A DNA stretch of 64,000 nucleotides from Adenanthera pavonina (taxonomy: Eukaryota; Streptophyta; Magnoliopsida; Fabales; Fabaceae), in assembly GCA_026686845.1 (NCBI GenBank), contig JAIVEN010000014.1, positions 35,362,001-35,426,000 of the forward strand. Reading direction: 5' to 3'. Every line of letters starts with the position of its first letter. The stretch's first letter is position 1. The position numbers and the translations under genes are program-made. Below are positions 1 to 12,615 of the stretch, piece by piece. The notes beneath the pieces were generated by a model. It did no database searches. It was not told the DNA's origin and saw only the letters and a program-made list of their open reading frames with translations.

Positions 1-450
1 TCACAAGGTTAGTTCACAAAATTGAATTTGTGAATTCAATCTGTACTTAGGATCTTCAAACCTTTGGCCATTGACATGGTTCTTTTACAACTGATATTTG
101 CTTCTTGAGAGTGCAAGGAATTGAGGGGAAGTTTGAAGAGTACTAAATATATATATATATATATATATTTAAAACCCTTATTCACATTATGGAAGCTAGA
201 AAGTAAGATGTAGCCCCATGCAGGAGTTCCCGGAGACTTTTGTTTCATGTTAAAGTGTAGAAAATAAGTTTCCTTTTAATATAATTTTGTATCTTTTCTT
301 ATTTGTTCCTTTCCCATTAATTTTTTTTTATTTAAATTAGTATATTGGGTTTTGGTGAAGAACTACTTATCCATAATTTTCATATTTTTCTAGCTTTCAA
401 TGTGGCTAAAACTAGTTATTACATGAACTTGGTGAACCTTGTTTTTTCAG
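1..450 (+). other. PIG-A intron upstream of the first visible exon
   Basis: AT-rich sequence ending in the polypyrimidine-AG acceptor at 441-450. It contains a (TA)n microsatellite at about 148-168. No coding exon of PIG-A (the expected N-terminal residues) is recognisable here, so the first exon lies outside the window. Confidence 0.7.
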
Positions 451-3400
451 GTGGTGGTTGTAACGCATGCTTATGGGAATCGTTCTGGGATTAGATATAT
501 GACTGGAGGCCTGAAAGTCTACTACGTACCATGGAGGCCATTCTTTATGCAGAATACACTACCAACAATCTATGGGTTACTGCCAATTGTAAGGGCTATT
601 CTCATTCGAGAAAGAATAACTATAGTGCATGGACATCAAGCCTTTTCGACATTTTGTCATGAAGCTCTTATACATGCAAGAACCATGGGATACAAGGTTG
701 TGTTTACAGATCATTCACTGTATGGTTTTGCTGACATTGGAAGCATCCACATGAACAAGGTTTTGCAGTTCACCTTGGCAGATTTGAGTCAAGCAATCTG
801 TGTTTCGCATACGAGCAAGGAAAACACTGTTTTACGGTCAGGTTTGCCACCGGAAAAGGTTTTTGTTATACCTAATGCTGTTGATACTGCCATGTTCAAG
901 CCAGCAGATGAGCGTCCCAGCAGAGAAGAAGTTGTTATTGTTGTTATAAGTCGATTGGTTTACCGAAAAGGTGCTGATTTGCTTGTTGAAGTCATTCCAG
1001 AAGTATGCAACTTACATCCAAATGTAAGTTGATTAAGAGATTGTTGGTTTACCTTGCATAGTAGAATTCAGAAAATTCCTGTGAATGATTGACATTGATC
1101 ATATTCTTTTGAAATTAATGTAGAGTTAATGCTGTTAGGCAAAGCACTGTTCAATACTGCTTTCAAATAAATGTAGGAGTAAACTACCATTTTAGTCCCT
1201 TAAAAGATTTCTAGTCCATCAATTTAGTCCTATGAAGAATATTATGGTTGAAGTATGACTCATGTAGAGGAGACATCAATTTAGTCCCACAGTGAGGCCA
1301 TATGCACCACTTTATCCCGCAACAATATTATGGTTGAATTATGATTGAAGAGTTCAGTACTGTTTTGGCTTGGCTTAATGCTATATGCTTATTTTGAAAA
1401 TTTTATTACATGCTTTGATGTTAACTTGCACATTGGTGTAGAGCTTAGTAGAGTCAGATGTTGACATGTATCATGTGTGTCAACCACGAGATATAAAAGT
1501 TTTATTTGTTGACAGAAACTGCTGCACCAATGAATTTGGTGATTTTATGGTCTCCCTGTATATTCCTAAGTTTTTGTTGTCATTGCCTTAGAGATATTTT
1601 TATGGATCAGCTGTAGTCAATATCCCTCTGATCAATATAATGCTGCTGGAATGAATTGTACTGTTCAGAATGGTTTCATAGTCATAGAATTTCAAAAGCA
1701 CGACTCATGTGATTTCAGGTTCGTTTCATTATTGGTGGAGATGGAGCTAAGCGGGTGCGGTTGGAAGAGATGAGAGAAAGGCATTCTCTTCAAGATCGAG
1801 TTGAAATGTTGGGAGCTGTGCCACATGCACAAGTTCGTTCTGTTCTAATATCTGGACATATCTTCTTAAACAGGTATAATTTCCTTGAAAATTCCCTAAA
1901 GTTTTGATTCCTTTCGAGTTTGTCATATTGCAGAAACTGGTTTATTTTTTATCTGTTTTTCCTTTTTTTTTTTGGGCCCCTTGGGGGGGGGGGGGTAGCA
2001 ATTGACTCGTGTAACTGGGATGATTAGCTAATCAACTAACACGTTTGTAATCTGTGACCTGACAAATATCAATCTGTACGAGCACCTAATCCAATCAATG
2101 TGTGTTGCAATCTGCACCCATGGACTTGTGCACTTTGTGGTTACTCGGTTATTTTCATACCATATGCAATTGAAGGGCTGCTTTTGTTGGACCATGGAAT
2201 CCTAAGTCTTAAAGGGCTAATCATTCTTGAACTTTCTAATTTTTGCTTATTCACTCTTGGTTCATCTAGCATATGCACAATGTGGGAACACGCACATGCT
2301 GAGCCATAACATAAATCTAGTCCAAACAATCCGGATCTCATCCATGTTTGGTGCTGTCAAAATTCACCATTATAGTTTTTATGTTTCAAAATCATGAATT
2401 TCAACTAGAATATTAAGGACTGTTACGGAAGTAGATTTCTGAGTTTATATTAATATTATATGTTATTTTTCTGTTAATATTCACCATTATCATAGGGATA
2501 TATATTTATATTTCGTAAATATTATAGGGTAACATTTGTTTAGATTAGATAGAGATATGATCCTGATTGTAACTTTGTGCTCTATAAATAGCACAAACAG
2601 TGGCCAACGATGATTAAGCATCGAGACTTTTACCAAAACCAAGTATTGTTGACTAAGACTATAACTGTATTAGGTATTATCTTGTAAACTTTTGATTTTA
2701 ACGAAGACGATTTCTTTTATACATTCTATTCATCCCCCTCCCCATTTTTCCAAATGTTGCAGTTCGTTAACGGAGGCATTTTGCATAGCCATATTAGAGG
2801 CTGCAAGTTGTGGATTGTTAACTGTTAGCACATGTGTTGGAGGTGTTCCTGAGGTATGTATCTTTGATATTCTTTCTTTTTACCTGTTCAAAATGCGAAT
2901 ATATGCGTTTTGAAATTTTTTTTTTTTTGAGGATTTTTTTATGAACTTGAGTCGCTGATCAATTATGCATTGTCAAAATAATGTCATACTGGAATTTGGG
3001 TAGATTTTACCTTTTTGCTTGTAGGTTTTACCAGATGACATGATTGTTTTGGCGAAACCTGATCCTATGGATATGGTGCAAGCAATTGGTAAGGCAATCT
3101 CTATGCTGCCAGACATTGATCCACAAGTCATGCACAGGCGGGTGAGTTTCTAGTCTTAAAACTCTTTCTGAGCGAGTGAATCAGTTCCTTATTCTTTTTT
3201 CTTTTTGTTATACAGATGAGGGAGCTATACAATTGGCATGATGTTGCCAAAAGGACTGAAATTGTATATGATCGAGCACTAAAGTGCCCTAATCAAAATC
3301 TGCTCGAACGTCTCTCGCGGTACACTCTAAACATCTCATGTCAAAATTGATTGGTTAATACATTATTGTAGTAGCAAGTTTTCTGTTCATTGAGTTATAT

Positions 3401-4166
3401 TTTGTGATTTTGCTAAATACCTGAAAACAACAACAACAACAATAGTCTTATCCCACCATGTGGGGTCGGCTACATGGATCAAATGATGCCAATAAGTTCT
3501 ATCAAACACCATCTGCTAAATACCTGAAAGAAAAGAAATTTTTTTATTATGTCTGATACATTGGTTTTAATTATGTCAAATGTGATTCTTTTACTTGGAT
3601 GGCTAAATATGGAGTTCAAGTGTAAAATTTTGTTGATATATGAGAAAAAATATAGTTAGGTAATTGGCCCAGCCCACTAGCCTCATGATGATTCAGTGAG
3701 TGTCTGCCAGATTCATAAGCTTAACTCACTGACTATATATGTATCAGATACTTGTGATACATAAATCTTCATACTCTGATTCTCTGTTGCTAGCAAATTG
3801 ATTTATGGTTTAGGAAGGACAGGAGTTTGATCATATTCACAGATTTTCCTCGATATCTTACTCATATTTCTTGCGGTGCTGATAATCTTAATTTCCTTTA
3901 TAGATACCTGTCATGCGGATCATGGGCAGGCAAGCTATTTTGCTTGGTTATGATTGTTGGCTTTCTGTTATGGCAACTATTGGAACTATGGCAGGTAGGA
4001 TGGTGCTCTGGTGGTATGTGTATTGACATTTTCCACTTTTGTTTCCTCAGTGTTAATCACATTCCTTGGGATTGGGTATTTCCATTAGCCTGCAGATGAG
4101 ATTGAGGAGGTGCCAGATGTTATTCTTCCCGATCGTCGTGAAGAGATGTTGCATCGAAGCCAGTGA
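451..4166 (+). CDS. PIGA: PIG-A: GPI GlcNAc-transferase catalytic subunit (5' exon(s) outside window)
   Basis: Catalytic subunit of the ER complex that transfers GlcNAc from UDP-GlcNAc to phosphatidylinositol, the first step of GPI-anchor synthesis. Seven exons join in one frame: 451-1023, 1719-1873, 2763-2853, 3025-3141, 3216-3319, 3904-3994 and 4089-4166 (TGA). All introns are GT-AG. They encode 402 residues; about 40 N-terminal residues must lie upstream, because 451 is a splice acceptor (TTTTTTCAG), not a start. Exon 1 holds the PIG-A N-terminal domain (VVVVTHAYGNR, VHGHQAFS, TDHSLYGFAD) and the start of the GT4 domain (ISRLVYRKG). Exon 3 carries the GT4 E-x7-E motif (EAFCIAILE). Exon 6 encodes the C-terminal membrane helix (about LFCLVMIVGFLLWQLLELW) and exon 7 the tail PADEIEEVPDV. 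No frameshift or stop was seen, so the gene looks functional. For exon 7 I used the AG at 4087-4088, since the later CAG at 4095 would shift the frame. Confidence 0.95.
1024..2762 (+). other. PIG-A introns with decayed repeat relics
   Basis: Two introns around the 155-bp exon at 1719-1873. The first has a 'tttagtccc' repeat relic (about 1190-1330) of the type found at termini of old TIR elements. The second has a 13-base G run near 1984. Its segment at about 2419-2700 looks like a short LTR relic: it starts TGTTACGG and has a TATA-like CTATAAATAG near 2581 with a leader after it. I could not find both ends or a target duplication, so the LTR reading is tentative. Confidence 0.35.
3427..3513 (-). 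mobile_element. Short RTE-LINE/Au-SINE-type 3' fragment in PIG-A intron
   Basis: An 87-bp insertion bounded by a perfect 16-bp target duplication (3411-3426 and 3514-3529, TGCTAAATACCTGAAA). On the minus strand it reads a 'tgtagccgaccccacatgg' box, then gggataagact and (TTG)n. This is the 3' tail shared by plant RTE LINEs and the Au SINE. It is strongly 5' truncated and inserted antisense to PIG-A in the intron between exons 3216-3319 and 3904-3994. Confidence 0.8.
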
Positions 4167-5622
4167 GATGAAGAGCATGGTACAATATAATTTGGGAGTA
4201 AATTATTTGGGCTTTTCCTGAATTTTATTAAAATTATATGGACATCTCTTCTATTTGCAGAACTTATACAGACCTCGGCTTCCTTTGGATTTTATTTAAT
4301 TACATAAATATTATTTCTATTTTCAAAATTTATATAAATTTCTTCTAAAAGAAATTACATAGACTTTGACTTCTCTCGAGTTTGTTTAAAATTGCAGACC
4401 TTTGTTATTTTGAAGACAGATTTATGTATATTTTGAAAGGGAAAAAATTTGTGCAATTTTAACGAAATTTTAGAGAAGTCTGTGGAGTTTAATCTTTGTT
4501 GCAGGGAAATTTGTGTTGGTTTTAAAAATAGATTGAATGTTTGTGTGATTTTAGTACATTTAAAAGAGGTTTGTATTATTATTAAAAAGTAGAGATGATT
4601 AAGCAAAATTCAAGAAATCCATGTAATGTACAAATGAAGGTGGTCTTTCATGTATACGTGGTTGGCCGTGGAAGATTTTGATCGAAGTTATGTGGGGTGA
4701 AAGATTTGACAAGATCCACTTTTGGATAAGTGCTTGTATATCTCTTCATGGTAAAAATCAATGGACGATTTAAAAGTGGAACTTGAGATATTGCTAAGTG
4801 ATGATTAAATTAAAACCAAATAAATTTAATAGACAAAAATAACATTCATAGTAAGGTTAAAAAAATAAAAGATACTCCATTATATATTTATATTTGTATG
4901 TATGTATGTGTATATGATCATTTTGACCAAATTATATGGATTATATATGTATATATGACCATTTTGTCTAAATTATATAGATTATAGAAGGGGGGTTAGA
5001 ATTGTCAAGAGTTTTGATTTTTTTTTTCAAAAATTATTATATATTTTCAAAACTACTATTAATTAATTACATTGTTGATAAAAGATGGATATTTGCAGTG
5101 GATTTATAGAGGCTATTTTTTTGGAAAAGCCCGTGAATGCATGACGATTTTTTTGTATAAGAAATACAATTCTCTAGCCAACGAAAAAAAAGAAACATAA
5201 AATTTCTAAAAGTGGTCTTATTAAAAAGACGGAAGGATTATATTTTATTAGTTATGAGAAGCATGTAATTCAAGCGAATAATATACATATATATATATAT
5301 AAACTACACTTTTTCAAAAATAAAGAAAATTAGTTAAATTTAGTTAATATTAAAAAATTGTAAAAAATTTTAATAACTTTCTGAATTTACCCTTAATAAC
5401 CCTTTATATACATATGAGAGAGGATGTTAAATATATTAAATGTGAGAGAATCAAATCAAGGTTATTGTGCTTTGTGAAGTGTGAAAGATCTTTAAAGACA
5501 ATGCAAAGCTTCACGAAGGTCCTAATAAGGATGAGAGGGAGTAATTTATCAAGTCACTCGAAGGCATTAATTGCATACCACATCTATGAAGCAAACATAG
5601 ACAAATTATAACGACCTTAACT
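4167..5622. other. Intergenic AT-rich sequence, no gene seen
   Basis: Downstream of PIG-A. The first few hundred bases should hold its 3' UTR. A ~42-bp segment is duplicated imperfectly near 4914 and 4956 (both contain gacCATTTTGnCnAAATTATA). Poly-T/poly-A and TA runs are frequent. A 65-codon reading frame at 5414-5611 has no recognisable family and I do not call it a gene. Confidence 0.5.
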
Positions 5623-7495
5623 TTTTGAATAGGGAAAAAGACAGTTAGGGACCCCAAAGATAAATTATGACAAATAAGATTTTTAATTTATGTAATTATC
5701 TCCAAGTTCTCAGGTCCTCAACTTGAATAAAAATAAAAGTCTATGGACAAAATCAATCCTCAATTTAGAAACCCAAAACACACGAACACATGACTGCCTT
5801 TGTGAAAATCAGAAAGCATATGAAGTCTTCATCGACAGAGCTCCATAAAAGGAAAAATTCTTCCTCTCTCCAGGCACAAAAAATCTTCCTCCCTAAAGCT
5901 TGGTGTCATCGTCAGTTGGTGTTGGGTAAAACACTGTTATTCTTCTCATTTGTGTCTGTCATAATTTCTACCGTGTTGTTCTTCTATTGTGGCTATCTCT
6001 TTTTACTACATCATTCCTTTCATCCTCATCTTCTCTGCTACCTCTTGGGTTATTGTTGCTACATCATGCATTTCAGCTTTACTTATAAAACATTGGTTGG
6101 TTTTTGATAAAACATTGGTAAAGCACTGTCACTTGTTTTGTATAGCTTAATATTATGTTAAAACTATATATGATCACACTTTAGATGGCTTATGAACTTA
6201 TCAATAATATATGATGATTTTTACTGAACTAAAATTTTTTTTCTAAACTAAAGTATGGAGGAGTACTGAAAACTGATATGAGATGTATGGAATTATGTAA
6301 ATGTCAATTGGAAATATTTGTTATCTCCATGAAAATTGTGCAAAAAACTCATCTTTCTTGTAAACTGTAGTCTAAACCAACAATTGGCTTATTGGGTTAT
6401 TTTATTAATAAATGTTATGATTTACTCTTACGTAGTAATGTGCATCAACTTAATGAGCAATTTCGTGGTATGACTTGAAACAACATCTGAAAAATCATTT
6501 TTTTCCATGTTAGTCATGTTTTAAATAATCTCTGACTTTTTTAATGTCAATAGAAGCAACATGTTGAAGAAATATTAAAATTAGTGAAACCGGGTGTTCT
6601 TGGAAAGAACCACAGTTTGGAATTGAAATATCTATAAATACATGCACAACCAACCAAGTGAGTGGAATCAATCATTAATTCAGTTATGCTTTTTATGTTT
6701 ATGCCTATTTGTGCTCTTTTTGATTGAATGCTTGTAATTTTTTTAGTGATGATTGTGGAGTGATTGTTATATCATGGCTATAGCATTGGACCAACACTTC
6801 AAAGAAAGAATGGGGTGGTTACACTAGCCCCAAGTTAACAATGGTTAGTGGTTTTGTCATGACTCGTGTTATTTATACTAGTTTATTATCATTTGGCCTA
6901 TAATGAAGTTTCATGGGTATTATAATTTTTGTTTGTGTAGGAGCAAGTAGATAATATGAGACGTGAGTTGGTGTATTGATTGGTAAAACATCCACATAAC
7001 CAACTGTGCGAACAAGTGTTGACCTCTATTTCAAAGCCCAAGGGACTCAAAAGGCGAAGATTGAAGGCATAAACAAGTTGTCAATATTGTTGTGTATTTC
7101 AATTTGGTTGATGAACTTTTTGTACAAAGCGCCAAAGTGAAATTACATTTATGAATGGAAATACATGTAGTAGTGGGTTTGCACTTTTGATTAGGACAAC
7201 CCTTGTGTACAAAATTTAAAAGTGGAATTTAATTTTTACAACTCATCTCAAACTATATGTATGGTTTTGTACAACTCTTTCTAGCTACACAGGGTTATAA
7301 TGAAAGTTTAAAATGTCACTTGGGAATGTAGTATTCTCCACCTTGGAATTCAGGCAGGATCAGTTCAGAATTTTGTTGTTACTACTTGGGAATATAGTTT
7401 TTTCCACATTGTAACTCAGGCAAGATCAGCTGCAATTTCGTTAATTTTATGATTGGATATACATATACTAGTTTAGATTTTATGTACAACTATGA

Positions 7496-8615
7496 ATTGA
7501 AATTGAATTCCCAAGTCCCTCAAACTGAATTCCCAAGTGCCTGAAACTAAAATCTCACGTGACCCAAATTGAATTCCCAAATGCTTGTACTTGATTTCCC
7601 ATGTGCCTGAAACTGAATTCCCAAGTGTCCTAAACTGAAATCCCACGTCCTTGAAACTAATTTCCCAAGTGCTTGAAACTGAATTTTCAAGTATCCCAAA
7701 CTGAAATCCCACGTCCCTGAAATTGATTTCCCAAGTGCTTGAAACTGAATTCTCAAGTGTCCCAAACTGAAATCTCAAGTCTCTGAAACTGAATTACCAA
7801 ATGCCTGAAACTAAATTCCCAAGTGACCCAAACTAAAATCCCAAGTTCTTGAAATTGAATTCCCAAGTGCCTCATACTAAATTCCCAAGTGACCCAAACA
7901 GATTTCCGAAGTCCCTCGAACTGAATTCCCAAGTCCCTCATACTAAATTCTCAAGTATCCCAAACTGAATTTCTAAGTGCTTGTAACTGATTTCCTAAGT
8001 ATCTCATACTAAATTCCCAAGTGACCAGACCTGATCTTCCAAGTGCCTGAAACTAAACATGAAACTAAATTTTCAAGTGACCCAGACTGAATTCCTAAGT
8101 AACCCAAACTGAATTCCTAAGTTTCTTATACTAAATTTCCAAGTGACCCAAACTGAATTATCAAGTTCCTCAAACTGAATTTACAAGTGCCTCCTACTAA
8201 ATTCCCAAGTGTCCCTAATTGAATTATCAAGTGACCCAAACTGAATTTACAAGTTCCCCATACTAAATTCCTAAGTGACTCAAACTGAATTCTCAAGTCT
8301 CTCAAACTAAATTCCCAGGTGCCTCATACTAAATTCCTAAGTGTCTCAATCTGAATTCTCAAATGCTTGCACCTAAATTCACAGGTGCCTCATACTAAAT
8401 TTCCAACTGATCCAAATTAAATTCTCAAGTGTCTTTACCAGAATTCCCAATTTATACAAACTGAATTTCCAATTGCCTAGTACTAAATTCTCAACTGACC
8501 CTAACAGATTTCCAAAGTGCTTGATACTAAATTCTGAACTGACCCAAATGGAATTTCGAAGTGCTTGATACTAAATTCCATCCTGACCCTAATAGAATTC
8601 CCAAGTGCCTGAAAC
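7496..8615. repeat. ~20-22-bp minisatellite in the MULE core
   Basis: More than 50 degenerate tandem copies of a unit like AATTCCCAAGTGCCTGAAACT, alternating with variants such as AAGTGACCCAAACTGAATT, so a higher-order period of about 42-44 bp is suggested. Inverted units of the same repeat occur at about 8628-8660 and 8965-9050, so the array forms the inner edge of both arms. Periodic antisense 'proteins' (GIQFQALGKS-like) are by-products of the period. Confidence 0.85.
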
Positions 8616-9970
8616 TTTTTCGGTTAGTTGGGAATTTAGTTTGAGGCACTTTGGAATTCAGGTACAAGAAGGTAGTCTTGGGCACTATGCATGTGTTCAT
8701 TATGGAACTGATGTACACACAAGAAGAGACTTTCTTTTCCAACAGCATATGCTATTATCTTCCATTGATAACTACAGACCATGTACTTCATAATCATCTT
8801 TCTTCGACTATTCCTTACATACTTGTATCCAAATTTATGAGCAACACTGTATTTGTACATTACATTTCTAAATGTCTTTGCATTTGGAAATGTTTGTCCT
8901 ACTCCAAGAAATAGGTCATTTCATTTAGTAGAATTCAACATTGGTCGAGGTATAGGTACAAAGCACTTGAGAATTCAGTTTCGGTCACTTGTGATTTTAG
9001 TTTCAAGCACTTGGGAATTCAGTTTGAGGGACTTGAGAATTCAATTTCAATTCGTAGCTATACATAAAATCTAAACCAGTACATGTATATCCAACCATAA
9101 AACTAACGAAATTGCAGCTGATCCTGCCTGAGTTACCATGTGGAAAAAACTATATGCCCAAGTAGTAACAACAAAATTCTGAACTGATCCTACTTGAATT
9201 CCAAGGTGGAGAATACTATATTGCCAAGTGACATTTTAAACTTTCATTATAACCCTACGTAACTAGAAAGAGTTGTACAGAACCAAACATATAGTTTGAG
9301 ATAAGTTGTAAAAATTAAATTGTACTTTCAAATTTTGTACACAAGGGTTGTTCTAATCAAAAGTACAAACCCACTACTACATGTATTTCCATTCATAAAT
9401 GTAATTTCACTTTGGCGCTTTGTACAAAAAGTTCATCAACCAAATTGAAATACACAACAATATTGACAACTTGTTTATGCCTTCAATCTTCGCCTTTTGA
9501 TTTCCTTGGGCTTTGAAATAGAGGTCAACACTTGTTCGCATAGTTGGTTATGCGGATGTTTTAACAACCAATACACCAACTCACGTCGCATATTATCTAC
9601 TTGCTCCTACACAAACAAAAATTATAATACCCATGAAACTTTATTATAGGCCAAATGATAATAAGCTAGTATAAATAACACGAATCATGACAAAACCACT
9701 AACCATTGTTAACTTGGGGCTTGTGTAACCACCCCATTCTTTCTTTAAAGTGTTGGTGCAATGCTGTAGCCATGATATAACAATCACTCCACAATCATCA
9801 CTAAAAAAATTACAAGCATTCAATCAAAAAGAGCACAAATAGGCATAAACATAAAAAGCATAACTGAATTAATGATTGATTCCACTCACTTGGTTGGTTG
9901 TGCATGTATTTATAGATATTTCAATTCCAAACTGTGGTTCTTTCCAAGAACACCCGATTTCACTAATTTT

Positions 9971-11633
9971 TGTTGAATCAAGTATTTTGATGATTCCAAA
10001 CCAGCCTTCAAAAGATTGGAATAAAGATATCAAAGGTGCACAAAAGGTTTCAAGTGAAAGAATTCTAGAAAAATCAGTGCAAAAATAGATGTAGAATGTT
10101 TAGTAATATTTTAATTTGAGTAAAAGACTTTGATTTGGTGAAAAGATGTTTTAAAACCTTAATTCTATGTTAATTCAAGGGATATTTGAAAAACACCCAC
10201 TAATAGACGAAGTTTGAAAGGTTTATACTGATCTGCTGTTTTGAAAATTCGAACCTTGGCTCTGGAAATTCGAATTTTGAGTTGAAAATAGAACAAGTCT
10301 GAAAAGAAGCTTCTCTGACAGATGAATTTTGACTTGAGAAATTCAAATTTTGATACGTGTCTAAAAAGAGCTTTCTCTGACAGACGAACTTTGGCTTTTG
10401 AAAATTTGAATTTCAGATAAAATGTAACTTATGAAAATTGAAAATTTTGTCTGAGAATATGTCAAAGTTCATTTGAAACCAAGTTTAAATAAAGCTTCAA
10501 AATTGTTCACTGACAGACGAACTTTGAACATGAAAATTTGAATTTCAGAAATAAAGCTTAAGAGTCTGTTATAATGATATGTTCACATACAAATGACAGT
10601 ATTCATAAATTCGAACTTTGAAGAAAGTCTGAAAAGAGGTTTCTTTGATAGGCGAACTTTTCCCTTTGAAAATTTGAATTTCAAATAAGATGTACTACTA
10701 TGCCTTATTAAACCAACTACTGACAGATGAATTTTAGGTTCCAAAATTCGAATTTCGAAGGCACTGTAGCAAAATAAAATTACTGTTCACACTTAATAAA
10801 AAAACTTTCAACATGAAAATTCGTATGTTCCAACATAGAATCATTTTCTAACGATGAAAATTCAAAATTTGCTTCATTTGCTTCATGACAGATGAACTTC
10901 GAGAGTTCAACGTTAAAGGCTGTAGCTTTCGGTTTCTGCAAAATTCGTTTGTTGACCAACTGAAATTTGAGTGTCAAAAGCATTAAATGCGGTTGGTGAA
11001 CAAGTAATTTCTCAAAGTAACCATTGGGTAACATCTGTAACGGCTAGATCTTGTCTCTAACGTATAGTTGAGGCATAAATATATAAATAGAACTTCATTT
11101 GAAGATGTGGGTAACAAAAATTACTTTGTATATACTGAAACTCTGCAAAATCATCAGCTCAAAGTCTCTTACTCTAACATACTTTATTCTTTGTACTTTA
11201 ACTTTCATATATACTCTGATTAAGAGAGTTTATTCATTGTAAATAATCTTTTCTTCATCTGGAAGAAAGATTTTCTTGTGAGGAGATATCACAAGGGATT
11301 GAGGAAGCACTTAGTGAGAGTGCAAAGAGAGAAAGTGTGAGCTCTAGAAACAGAGTATCAACGCTGTACTGTGGCTTGCAAGAAGCCCACTGAATTCTTG
11401 CAGGATAGTGGAAAATCTCAAGTGGTGACTTGGGGACTGGACGTAGGTCAAGTTGAGAGACCAAACTAAGATAAATATCTGAGTCTTCTCTTCCCTACTA
11501 CTACTTTTACTGTTTATTTATTTATACTCTGTTTTATTATCATCCTTTACTTTTTTCACTTTCTTGATGTTTTACAGAAAAATTTTTAATCTTCCCAGTT
11601 CACCCCCTTCTTGGGAAGCCAGCTTATCTAACA
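9971..11633 (+). mobile_element. Solo LTR of the Sirevirus (Ty1/copia) family
   Basis: A 1,663-bp LTR, TGTTGAATCA...TATCTAACA, flanked by a 5-bp duplication ATTTT (9966-9970 and 11634-11638). It sits inside the right arm of the MULE and interrupts it exactly; arm homology resumes on either side. It is homologous to the LTRs at 31316, 43501 and 57098: same start, same repeated GACGAAC/TTCGAATTT modules in the first kilobase, same 3' end. A U3/R-like promoter zone with TATA-like sequence is near 11080 (AAATATATAAATAG). No internal sequence remains, so it arose by LTR-LTR recombination. Confidence 0.92.
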
Positions 11634-12615
11634 ATTTTAATATTTCTTCAATGTGTTACTTCTATCGACATTAAAAAAGTCAGAGATTATATAAAACATG
11701 ACTAACATGGAAAAAATTGATTTTTTAGATGTTGTTTCAAGTCATACCACGAAATTGCTCATTAAGTTGATACACATTATTACGCAAGAGTGAATCATAA
11801 TATTTATTAATAAAATAACCCAATAAGCCAATTGTTGGTTTAGACTACAGTTTACAATAAATATCAGTTTTCTGCACAATTTTCATGGAGATAACAAATA
11901 TTTCCAACTGATATTTGCATAATTCCATACCTCTCATATCAATTTTTAGTACTCCTCCATGCTTTAGTTTAGAAAAAAAATTTTAGTTCAGTAAAAATCA
12001 TCATATGTCGTTGATAAGTTCATAAGCCATCTAAAGTGTGAACATATGTAGTTTTAACATAATATTAAGCTATACAAAACAAGTGACAGTGCTTTACCAA
12101 TGTTTTATCAAAAACCAACCAATGTTTTATAAGCTGAAATGCATGATGTAGCAACAATAACCCAAGAGGTAGCAGAAAAGATGAGGATGAAAGGAATGAT
12201 GTAGTAAAAAGAGATAGCCACAATAGAAGAACAACACGGTAGAAATTATGACAGACACAAATGAGAAGAATAACAGTGTTTTACCCAACACCAACTGACG
12301 ATGACACCAAGCTTTGGGGAGGAAGATTTTTTGCGCTTGGGGAGAGGAAGAATTTTGCCCTTTATGGAGCTCTGTCGATGAAGACTTCGGACGCTTTCTA
12401 ATTTTGTCACAGAGATAGCTGTGCGTGCATGTGTTTTGGGTTTCTGAACTAAAGGTTAATTTTGTCCACATGCTTTTATTTTTATTTGAGTTAAGGACCT
12501 GGGGACTTGGGGATGATTACATAAATTAGAGATCCTAATTTGTCATAATTTGTCTTTGGGGTCCCTAACTGTCTTTTTCCCTTTTGAATATGACAAATTC
12601 ATTTATTGTCATATA

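Larger units (their letters stand above)
5632..12581. mobile_element. Long-TIR Mutator-like element (non-autonomous MULE)
   Basis: A DNA transposon with terminal arms of about 1.93 kb: left 5632-~7565, and right ~8970-12581 once the nested LTR is removed. Both ends begin GGGAAAAAGACAGTTAGGGA. It is flanked by a perfect 9-bp duplication, TTTTGAATA (5623-5631 and 12582-12590), which is the Mutator signature. The arms are nearly co-linear: for example the stretch before 6107 reappears inverted at about 12120-12470, and 7020-7140 at about 9410-9540. No MURA-type transposase, SWIM or MULE domain was seen, so it must be mobilised in trans. The core between the arms is a degenerate minisatellite plus about 300 bp of unrecognised sequence (8640-8935). 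The ~100-codon open frames in the two arms are mirror copies of one repeat, not genes. Confidence 0.92.

Noticed and set aside
2100..2341. 69- and 66-codon frames within the PIG-A intron
   Set aside because: Opposite-strand overlapping frames in an intron, without splice logic or family resemblance.
5790..6107. 105-codon frame with hydrophobic segments, repeated on the minus strand at 12127-12471
   Set aside because: Both are the same segment of the MULE arms in mirror positions. Similarity reflects the inverted repeat, continues into non-coding parts equally well, and no family is recognised.
7473..7941. Repeat-protein-like open frames on the minus strand (GIQFQALGKS-type units)
   Set aside because: They are translations of the 20-22-bp minisatellite, which stays open in several frames. 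Frames change between units and there is no start or promoter context.
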